Position numbers and translations under genes: made by a program. Shown here piece after piece: positions 1 to 5,279 of a stretch of 8,280 nucleotides of DNA. Location of the stretch: contig QKJO01000216.1 of assembly GCA_003249275.1 (NCBI GenBank), forward strand, positions 1-8,280, read 5' to 3'. This DNA is from Spirochaetaceae bacterium. Lineage in GTDB: Bacteria > Spirochaetota > Spirochaetia > Spirochaetales_E > Spirochaetaceae_B. How positions within the stretch are numbered: the first letter of the stretch is position 1; each line of letters begins with the position of its first letter. The notes below the pieces were generated by a model, which ran no database searches, was not told the DNA's origin, and saw only the letters and a program-made list of their open reading frames with translations.

Positions 1-576
1 GTGATCCAGAGGTCTGGATGACATGGAATAGGCTCTCTGGGTGGATCCTTTGATCTTGCCGTAGGGAGGAACGACAACCTGGATATACATTCCCGCCTTG
101 AAATTGATTTCCTCACCGCCTAGATCGAAGACGACTTCCTTGATATCGTAGGTCAGGTCTCTGATGCTGAGAACCGTCGCTTTGAACTGTTTAACATTGA
201 ACAGTTCCTCGGGTATGTTGATGGCCAGATTTGTTTTGACTTTGATCTGACAGGATAAATGTACATTTTCGCTGATCTCACCGTCAGTCAGATAGGGAGT
301 TTCGGTGGGAAGATGAGGTCCCACATCGGTGGCAACCTGACATTTGCAGGCACCGCAGCTTCCCCTTCCTCCGCAGGCAGACGGAAGAAAGATCTTTTCG
401 GATGACAGGAGGGATAGAAGAGATTCTCCTCCTTTGACAGTCAGTTTTTTGGTACCGGAATTGATATCTATTTCACAATCCCCGTAATTGTTGACAATTT
501 TGTCCACGACAGCTATGAGGGCAGCCAGAATGCCTGAAATACAGGCAATTGTTAATGGTGCAATAATGAAATTCAC
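1..576 (-). CDS. nqrF: NqrF, NADH-oxidising subunit of Na+-NQR (N-terminal 192 residues, cut by window edge)
   Basis: NqrF is the membrane-anchored subunit that takes electrons from NADH through FAD to a 2Fe-2S centre and on into the Nqr complex. The visible part has one N-terminal membrane helix (about residues 3-24). A ferredoxin-type domain follows, with cysteines at 68, 74, 77 and 109. This C-x5-C-x2-C-x31-C spacing equals that of Vibrio cholerae NqrF. Next comes the start of the ferredoxin-reductase domain, including the FAD-binding RAYSMSS motif at 181-187. The rest of the FAD domain and the NADH domain lie outside the window (family length about 400). The start is GTG at 576-574, preceded by an AGGAG site 8-9 bases upstream; the membrane helix begins right after it. 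Unlike the other subunits it is not overlapped by its upstream neighbour: 80 bases separate it from nqrE. Rnf complexes have no NqrF, so this protein identifies the locus as Nqr rather than Rnf. Confidence 0.95.
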   Translation of the reverse strand, partial: MNFIIAPLTIACISGILAALIAVVDKIVNNYGDCEIDINSGTKKLTVKGGESLLSLLSSEKIFLPSACGGRGSCGACKCQVATDVGPHLPTETPYLTDGEISENVHLSCQIKVKTNLAINIPEELFNVKQFKATVLSIRDLTYDIKEVVFDLGGEEINFKAGMYIQVVVPPYGKIKGSTQRAYSMSSRPLDH

Positions 577-596
577 GCTTCTAACTCCTATTAGGC

Positions 597-621
597 ACCT
601 CAGCTGATTTGCAGCCGAGGT
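597..621 (-). promoter_or_regulatory. Intercistronic RNA hairpin ahead of nqrF
   Basis: Read as minus-strand RNA, the arms ACCUCGGCUG and CAGCUGAGGU form a 10-bp stem with one G-U pair around a 5-base CAAAU loop. On the plus strand the wobble becomes an A-C mismatch, so the structure is complete only in the nqr transcript. No U-run follows, so it is not a classical terminator. It lies just upstream of the nqrF ribosome binding site. A role in mRNA processing, transcript stability or nqrF translation is inferred. Confidence 0.55.
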
Positions 622-636
622 ATTGCTTCTCTATTG

Positions 637-650
637 AGGCTTATCAGCCT
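637..650 (-). promoter_or_regulatory. Small hairpin just after the nqrE stop
   Basis: In the nqr transcript AGGCU and AGCCU form a 5-bp stem around a GAUA tetraloop, 6 bases after the nqrE stop codon. It precedes the larger hairpin at 597-621. It is short enough to be chance and is listed because the two hairpins together fill much of the only spacer in the operon. Confidence 0.25.
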
Positions 651-656
651 TGTGCA

Positions 657-1250
657 CTACTGGACATTGAGCATGCCGGAAAATCCGACAAATGCCATAG
701 CCATAAAACCGATGGTTATCAGTGTGATGCCGGGACCTTCAAGGCCGGCGGGAACAGGCGACTTCTGCAGCTTCTTCTGTATTGCCGCCAGAGCCATGAT
801 CGCCAGCCACCATCCGAGTCCGGAACCGAAACCGAAGAAGAGTGTCTGCAGAAGATCGTAGTTTCTGATTTCCACAAACAGAGCCACACCGAGGATGGCG
901 CAGTTCACCGTTATCAGGGGAAGAAAGATTCCCAGGGACAAATAGAGTCCCGGTGATACCCTGTCGATCACCATCTCCAGGATCTGAACAGTTGCCGCTA
1001 TGACGATGATAAAAACGATATAGCGAAGGTAGAGGAGGTTCAGGGGAATCAGCAGGTAGTGGAGGATCACCCAGTTGATGACAGAGGTCAGTGTCAGGAC
1101 GACTGTCACCGCCATTCCCAGACCGTTGGAAGACTTGATGTCCTTGGAGATAGAGATGAAAGAACACATTCCCAGAAAATTGGCCAGAAGGATATTGCTT
1201 GTGAAAATGGATGCAAAAAGAAGGACAAAAGGATTGATTTCAGGTGTCAT
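657..1250 (-). CDS. nqrE: NqrE, integral membrane subunit of Na+-NQR
   Basis: NqrE (197 residues, normal family length) is a polytopic inner-membrane protein. It pairs with NqrD in inverted topology to form part of the electron and sodium path. Hydrophobic segments fill most of the protein, starting at about residue 8. Cys29 (FLGMCSF) and Cys117 (TVNCAIL) match the two cysteines that, with two from NqrD, hold the intramembrane iron-sulfur centre in the V. cholerae complex. The GFGSGLGWWLA stretch near 140-150 is typical of the NqrD/NqrE/RnfA/RnfE superfamily. The ATG overlaps the nqrD stop in an ATGA, with an AGGAG site 7 bases upstream, so translation is probably coupled to nqrD. RnfA is the closest alternative, but the adjacent NqrF makes NqrE the better name. 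Confidence 0.95.
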   Translation of the reverse strand: MTPEINPFVLLFASIFTSNILLANFLGMCSFISISKDIKSSNGLGMAVTVVLTLTSVINWVILHYLLIPLNLLYLRYIVFIIVIAATVQILEMVIDRVSPGLYLSLGIFLPLITVNCAILGVALFVEIRNYDLLQTLFFGFGSGLGWWLAIMALAAIQKKLQKSPVPAGLEGPGITLITIGFMAMAFVGFSGMLNVQ

Positions 1251-1858
1251 TTGGAAGCTCCTTTCCTAAGCATTATGGATTTGACAACCCACAGAAATGT
1301 CCCCAGAAGGAAAAAGGCGCTCGGTGCCATAACCATGATCGTCCACCTTGTGAAAGACTCAGGCAGTACGCCGATTCCGAAGAGGGTTCCGAATCCCAGC
1401 AGCTCTCTGACAGCTGCAATAATCATAAGGACCCACATATAACCCAGACCCGAGGTGACGCCGTCCCAGAGGGACAGGATCGGGCCGTTGGCCTGGGCAA
1501 AGGCCTCCGCCCGTCCCATGATTATGCAGTTTGTTATGATCAGACCTACATAAGGGCCCAGAGATTTACTGATGTCCGGCAGATAGGCACGGAGAAGGAT
1601 ATCCACAATGATGACATAGAAGGCGATTATAAGAGTCTGTACGATCATTCTGACCTTACGGGGTATCAATCCCTTGATCAGGGATACGGTGACGTTTGAA
1701 AAAGCCGTAACGAAAACCAGGGCAATTGTCATTATGAAGGTGTTGGTAAGGTTGTTCGTCACCGCCAGGGTTGAACAGATCCCCAGGATCTGAACAAATA
1801 TGGGGTTGTTGTGCCATACGTTATTTTTCAGAATGGCGGAAGGACTCTGTTCATTCAT
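1247..1858 (-). CDS. nqrD: NqrD, integral membrane subunit of Na+-NQR
   Basis: NqrD (203 residues, usual length) is the second member of the inverted pair with NqrE in the inner membrane. It has about six hydrophobic segments from residue 20 to 195. Cys28 (ILGICSTLAVT) and Cys111 (IITNCIIMGRAEAFA) are the family's iron-centre ligands, and the second motif is nearly invariant in NqrD/RnfE. The ATG overlaps the nqrC stop codon (ATGA), and an AGGAG site lies 6 bases upstream. The gene ends in the same kind of overlap with nqrE. RnfE is the homologous protein of Rnf complexes; NqrF downstream argues for NqrD. Nothing appears truncated or altered. Confidence 0.95.
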   Translation of the reverse strand: MNEQSPSAILKNNVWHNNPIFVQILGICSTLAVTNNLTNTFIMTIALVFVTAFSNVTVSLIKGLIPRKVRMIVQTLIIAFYVIIVDILLRAYLPDISKSLGPYVGLIITNCIIMGRAEAFAQANGPILSLWDGVTSGLGYMWVLMIIAAVRELLGFGTLFGIGVLPESFTRWTIMVMAPSAFFLLGTFLWVVKSIMLRKGASK

Positions 1859-2451
1859 TTGCTGCTCCTGAAATATTCGATCTCACCATTGACGATTTTT
1901 GCCATGGAAGAACTTGTAAGGGACGCACCGGTAATACCGTCGACAGTGGAGTTGGATTTATCCGTATCCGCACCGCCGCCACCTTTTGCAACGACAATAC
2001 CGTCAGGTCCGATTTTTTCTCCCCTGAACTGATTCTTGAACCAGTCCTCATCAATTCTTCCTCCCAGTCCGGGTGTTTCGTTGTGGCTGATGATGTCCAG
2101 GCCTTCGATAGTATCCAGGGATTCGGAAAAACCGATGATGCCTGTAATCGTCCCCCAGAGGCCGCTTCCGGAGAAATAACGGATCAGGATGTTCTGCCCG
2201 TCCACCTTCGCCTGAAGCTCATCTCCGGGCCGGGGAACGGATTTGAAATACTGATCGTAAACGGATGATATATCCTCTTCATCAGCAGGCAGCTTATCAA
2301 TGACCTTCAGTACAGATTTCTGTACCGAAACGATGTTATTCTGGTCCACCAGATCTTTCGTGGCTCCATCGGCCAGGGCAAGAAAAAAAACAAAGAAGAA
2401 GGCTGTCAGAAAACTGAATATGATCGTATAGAGAATCCCGTTTTTATTCAT
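1855..2451 (-). CDS. nqrC: NqrC, covalent-FMN subunit of Na+-NQR (short form)
   Basis: NqrC carries FMN bound by a phosphoester bond in a domain outside the cytoplasm and relays electrons between the iron centre of NqrD/E and NqrB. One N-terminal helix (residues 5-27) anchors it. Family motifs follow: GSGLWG (95-100), HNETPGLG (123-130) and the flavinylation motif DGITGASLTS (171-180). The usual acceptor position, the Thr of SGAT, is Ser177 here. At 198 residues it is closer to RnfG (about 200) than to V. cholerae NqrC (about 257). The start is placed at 2451, not at the longer in-frame start at 2481: it has a strong AGGAGG site, overlaps the nqrB stop as ATGA like the other junctions, and puts the membrane anchor at the N terminus. 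Attachment needs the flavin transferase ApbE, which is not in the window. Confidence 0.92.
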   Translation of the reverse strand: MNKNGILYTIIFSFLTAFFFVFFLALADGATKDLVDQNNIVSVQKSVLKVIDKLPADEEDISSVYDQYFKSVPRPGDELQAKVDGQNILIRYFSGSGLWGTITGIIGFSESLDTIEGLDIISHNETPGLGGRIDEDWFKNQFRGEKIGPDGIVVAKGGGGADTDKSNSTVDGITGASLTSSSMAKIVNGEIEYFRSSK

Positions 2452-3341
2452 TTCTGACCTCCTTTGGAGGTTGTAAACCACTCGTCAAAAAGAGAGGCGA
2501 AGGTATTGCCCATCAGAACACCGAAACTTGTTCCCTCGGGAAAGAGTGAGAAGATTCTGACGAGACAGGTCACCGACCCGATGACGATCCCGTAGAGATA
2601 CTGGGCCTGATTCTTCTTGGGTCCGGTGACGGGGTCGGTTGCCATAAATACTACGACAAAAAGGATGCTGCCCGAAAGGACCGATTCCAGGGGAGGAAAG
2701 GAGCCCTCGACACCCAGGAAAAACAGAGCCGATGACAGAACAAGAAAGCTGAGAAGAGTTGAAAGAATAATTCTCCAGCTCGCCGTCTTGGTTGCAATCA
2801 GGTAGATGCCGGCCAGAACAATGAGAATGACAGCACTTTCCCCCAGAGACCCGGAACGGATTCCCAGAAGAAGATCTTTCAGAACGGGAAGATCTCCGCT
2901 CCTCATCACGGCAAGGGGCGTTGCGGATGTGACGGCATCGACGGTACCGAACTTGCCCGGAGACATCCATGATGCGGTCATATAGGAGGGAAAGGTAATG
3001 TATACGAACAAGCGGCCGGTGATGGCGGGATTGAAAATATTGCGTCCGAACCCTCCGAAAATACATTTTCCGAAGAGAACACCGAATATGATTCCGATTG
3101 CCGCAATCCAGAGGGGCACCATGGGCGGCATGGACAGCGCGTAAAGAGCACATGTCACAAGGACCGCTTCGGTTACTTTTTTTCCTCTGGCTTTCATGAA
3201 AAAATATTCCGTCGCCGTACCGGACAGAAATACGACAATATAAATCAACAGAGAACGCAATCCATAGAGGTAAAGGGAAAAGATCATAATCGGGATGAGT
3301 GAATAGACGACTCTCCTCATCATGATTTGTTTTTGGAACAC
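2448..3341 (-). CDS. nqrB: NqrB, covalent-FMN and quinone-side membrane subunit of Na+-NQR (short form)
   Basis: NqrB is the large membrane subunit carrying covalent FMN and, in known complexes, riboflavin and part of the sodium path. This protein has about ten hydrophobic segments. It also shows KCIFGGFGRNIFNPAITGR (92-110), the flavinylation motif VDAVTSATPL (134-143) with acceptor Thr141, and MATDPVTGPKK near 233-243. It has 297 residues, whereas Vibrio NqrB has about 412. The soluble N-terminal extension is missing, since the first membrane segment starts at about residue 10. The flavin motif resembles RnfD, while the NPAITGRLFVYITFP stretch resembles NqrB. The chosen start is GTG at 3341 because an AGGGGG site lies 5 bases upstream; the ATG at 3323 has none. 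It is first in the operon and no nqrA precedes it. The alternative name is RnfD, which the downstream nqrF argues against. Confidence 0.9.
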   Translation of the reverse strand: MFQKQIMMRRVVYSLIPIMIFSLYLYGLRSLLIYIVVFLSGTATEYFFMKARGKKVTEAVLVTCALYALSMPPMVPLWIAAIGIIFGVLFGKCIFGGFGRNIFNPAITGRLFVYITFPSYMTASWMSPGKFGTVDAVTSATPLAVMRSGDLPVLKDLLLGIRSGSLGESAVILIVLAGIYLIATKTASWRIILSTLLSFLVLSSALFFLGVEGSFPPLESVLSGSILFVVVFMATDPVTGPKKNQAQYLYGIVIGSVTCLVRIFSLFPEGTSFGVLMGNTFASLFDEWFTTSKGGQK

Positions 3342-3513
3342 AAAGGACCCCCTGAAAGAAATTTTAGTTTTTTATATTCTCTCTACAAGTTTATACTTAA
3401 TTATATAATAGAGTGCTGATGAATCGAATTGCAAAAGATTCAATCAATTTTTATCATATAATAGTATAATGGTAATATATGGTTCTGAATTTTTGAAGTA
3501 GGAGAAAAATATT
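3342..3513. promoter_or_regulatory. Divergent promoter region between nqrB and the rseC-like gene
   Basis: This is a 172-base, strongly AT-rich gap between divergent genes. Plus-strand candidates for a -10 box are TATAAT at 3457-3462 and 3465-3470, just upstream of the rseC-like gene. A further TATAAT at 3404-3409 overlaps a minus-strand TATAAT at 3405-3400. The minus strand also has TATAAA at 3395-3390 and at 3376-3371, the latter with a weak TTAAGT 18 bases upstream. No good -35 box goes with any of them, so the exact promoters cannot be fixed. Opposing promoters in this gap would allow joint control of nqr and the rseC-like gene. Confidence 0.5.
3420..3442. repeat. Inverted repeat, possible operator
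   Basis: TGAATC at 3420-3425 and GATTCA at 3437-3442 form perfect 6-base inverted arms around an 11-base spacer. The right arm is also part of a 9-base palindrome, GATTCAATC at 3437-3445. It lies between the minus-strand and plus-strand -10 candidates, where a shared regulator could bind. The region is AT-rich, so chance is a real alternative. Confidence 0.25.
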
Positions 3514-3927
3514 ATGACAAAATTTGCAAGAATACTTGAGATAAATGAAGATAATGTGCTCGTCGGTTTACTCAACGACAAGGGTCTTTGCGGTACGGGA
3601 GCCTGTGAAGGATGCAGCTGTTCGACAAAGCTGCAGACAATGAATGTAAAGGTGCATGATCCGGGACAGTTTGAGACTGGTATGGATGTGGAGATGAGCC
3701 TTTCCCACAGTACGGCGGCAGACTGGATTCTGCTTATAGTCCTGCCCGTACTACTTGTCTGCGGAGCCCTGCTGCTTCCGGGCTTTACAAGCTGGGATGC
3801 AGGGGAAAACACTCTGAATCTGACCGCAGTAGGCACCGGAATCGCCGGTTTTTTCCTTGGTGCGGTCATTCTGAGGTTTTTGAGGAAAAATCAGGTCATC
3901 AGACTTGAAGTCACCGGAGGAAAATAG
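3514..3927 (+). CDS. RseC/MucC-like membrane protein with four-cysteine cluster
   Basis: This 137-residue protein has the layout of the RseC/MucC family. A short N-terminal beta-rich domain carries a cysteine cluster (Cys26, Cys31, Cys34, Cys36), then comes GMDVEMSLSHS (56-66), like the GQKVELGI region of E. coli RseC. Two membrane helices (about 71-89 and 103-122) and a short basic tail with KN and R residues follow. In E. coli, RseC is tied to the SigmaE stress circuit and to the Rsx (Rnf-like) system that reduces SoxR. It begins at ATG 3514 with an AGGAG site 9 bases upstream and is transcribed away from nqrB. The location suggests a redox or maturation role for the Nqr complex, for example handling iron or thiols; this is inference. 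It is not NqrM, which is shorter with a single helix. No sigma factor or anti-sigma gene is nearby. Confidence 0.75.
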   Translation: MTKFARILEINEDNVLVGLLNDKGLCGTGACEGCSCSTKLQTMNVKVHDPGQFETGMDVEMSLSHSTAADWILLIVLPVLLVCGALLLPGFTSWDAGENTLNLTAVGTGIAGFFLGAVILRFLRKNQVIRLEVTGGK

Positions 3928-3928
3928 A

Positions 3929-3959
3929 CCGGAAACAGGTCAGGAACTGCACCTTCCGG
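3929..3959. terminator. Bulged hairpin at the convergent end of the rseC-like gene and zwf
   Basis: CCGGAA (3929-3934) pairs with TTCCGG (3954-3959). Inside, GGT pairs with ACC and CAG with CTG around a GAA loop, giving 12 base pairs with an ACA bulge on one side and one bulged C on the other. It fills the 12-base gap between the two stop codons and extends into the 3' end of zwf. Read on the minus strand it is followed by TCTATTTT, a weak U-tract suiting a terminator for the zwf transcript. On the plus strand no U-run follows. Confidence 0.4.
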
Positions 3960-5268
3960 CATATCTTGTCATATCGACCCAGTCCGCATCAAGATCGGAG
4001 GAGGGAACCTTCCCTCTTCGGTAGAGGCCGGGATTCCCCATATCCAGGTAGGGTTCGATCTTTTCCCAGGACAGTTCCGTCTCTTCGGCGCTGACAAAAA
4101 GAGTCTGATCACCCTTGAGAGCGTCCTGAAGGAGTTTTTCATAGGCATCGGGAACATTTCCGTCGTAGGAAGAGGAATAGCAGAAATCCATATCCGTGGT
4201 TGTTATCTCCCTGTCCGATCCGGGAATTTTGGTGGAATGGTCGATAATAATGGATGACTCAGGCTGTATCTGAATCAGAATCTTGTTCTTTTCAAGCTCG
4301 TCATTCTGGTTGAACAGGAGACGGGGAACTTTTTTGAGTGTTATAGCTATGCTCGTCATCTTATGGCCAACGGCCTTTCCGGTTCTGATGTAAATGGGAA
4401 CGCCGGTCCAGCGGAAGCTGTTGATCTCGAGTTTCATTTCAGCATAGGTTTCAGTTTCCGAATCGCCGGGTACTTTGGGTTCCTTCTGATACCCTTCATA
4501 CTGTTTGATCCTGCACTCCTTGATCTCCAGCGCCTTGAGAATGGCCATCTTCTGCAGTCTGATTTCTTCCGGCTTCAGGGTCACGGGAGCTTCCATTGTC
4601 AAAAGGGCCAGAAGCTGAAAGAGATGGTTTTGAATCATATCCCTGATGATGCCCGAACTGTCGAAATAGTCTCCCCGCGACTCAACACCCAGTTCTTCGA
4701 AGGCCGAGATCTGAATGGATTCAATAAAACCGTTGTTCCATACGGGATAAAAGATATTATTGGCAAAACGGAAAACCAGAATGTTCTGAATGCTTTCCTT
4801 GGCCAGATAGTGATCGATTCTGTAAATCTGTTTTTCCGTATAGTATTTTTTGAGAGTCGCATTCAGCTCCCTGGCGGATTTCAGGTCCGTACCGAAGGGT
4901 TTTTCGATAATGATCCTGACTTTGTCACGGAATCCCTGACTGTACAACTGCTCTGCCGTGGATCCGTATACTTTGGGAGGCAGAGCCATGAAAACGATGA
5001 TCTGTTCAAAATCACCCAGGGAGACCACTCTGTCATGCAGTCCGTCCATTCCCTGGTGATAGTGAAACTGTTTTCTGTATTTATCAGGCAGTTTTATGCT
5101 GTCCCTGAACTCTTCATCAGAATATTCGGTCCGTCCATTTCCCAGGACGCAGCAGTTTTTCTCGATAAGTCCCTGATCATAGAGTTTGACAATCGCAGGA
5201 ATCAGCTTCCTGTGGGCCAGATCTCCCGAGGCACCCATAATGATGATTGCTGACTTGTGAATGGACAT
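3940..5268 (-). CDS. zwf: Glucose-6-phosphate 1-dehydrogenase
   Basis: Zwf catalyses the first step of the oxidative pentose phosphate pathway, converting glucose 6-phosphate and NADP+ to 6-phosphogluconolactone and NADPH in the cytosol. The N-terminal Rossmann fold has GASGDLAHRKL (12-22) and EKPFG (122-126). The substrate motif is RIDHYLAKE (150-158), with the family's catalytic Asp-His pair at Asp152/His153. SSGIIRDMIQNHL (204-216) supplies the second conserved histidine (His215), and IRTGK at 294-298 is also typical. At 442 residues it is shorter than the usual 480-510, and its C-terminal end departs from the usual family sequence. It starts at ATG 5268 with AGGAG 5 bases upstream, 11 bases after the glnS stop, so it is very likely cotranscribed and translationally coupled with glnS. 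No 6-phosphogluconolactonase or 6-phosphogluconate dehydrogenase gene is adjacent. Confidence 0.95.
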   Translation of the reverse strand: MSIHKSAIIIMGASGDLAHRKLIPAIVKLYDQGLIEKNCCVLGNGRTEYSDEEFRDSIKLPDKYRKQFHYHQGMDGLHDRVVSLGDFEQIIVFMALPPKVYGSTAEQLYSQGFRDKVRIIIEKPFGTDLKSARELNATLKKYYTEKQIYRIDHYLAKESIQNILVFRFANNIFYPVWNNGFIESIQISAFEELGVESRGDYFDSSGIIRDMIQNHLFQLLALLTMEAPVTLKPEEIRLQKMAILKALEIKECRIKQYEGYQKEPKVPGDSETETYAEMKLEINSFRWTGVPIYIRTGKAVGHKMTSIAITLKKVPRLLFNQNDELEKNKILIQIQPESSIIIDHSTKIPGSDREITTTDMDFCYSSSYDGNVPDAYEKLLQDALKGDQTLFVSAEETELSWEKIEPYLDMGNPGLYRRGKVPSSDLDADWVDMTRYAGRCSS

Positions 5269-5273
5269 TCTTA

Positions 5274-5278
5274 CTCCT
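5274..5278 (-). promoter_or_regulatory. Ribosome binding site of zwf, one base after the glnS stop
   Basis: The junction reads TAA, then C, then AGGAG, then TAAGA, then ATG on the minus strand. Ribosomes finishing glnS would cover this site, which favours translational coupling and fixes the zwf start. Confidence 0.7.
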
Positions 5279-5279
5279 G

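Noticed and set aside
609..956. Plus-strand open frames opposite nqrE, nqrD and nqrC (also 1059-1442, 1244-1699 and 1771-2268)
   Set aside because: All lie antisense to well-supported nqr subunits and show no conserved features.
2485..3153. 222-residue open frame on the minus strand inside nqrB
   Set aside because: It is an alternate frame of nqrB, rich in Arg, Ser and His as shadow frames are, with no family features.
2448..3341. Calling the operon Rnf because of short B and C subunits
   Set aside because: NqrF with its ferredoxin and FAD domains is present, and neither RnfB nor RnfC is seen in the window.
3421..3450. FNR-type site in the nqr divergent gap
   Set aside because: TTGAT-like halves occur, but none has the 4-base spacing of TTGAT-N4-ATCAA.
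3444..3869. 141-residue open frame on the minus strand opposite the rseC-like gene
   Set aside because: It is antisense to a protein with family-like cysteines and helices, and its own translation is low-complexity without motifs.
4363..5253. 296-residue open frame on the plus strand opposite zwf
   Set aside because: It is entirely antisense to a clear zwf, has no recognisable motif, and reads as a codon-phase shadow.
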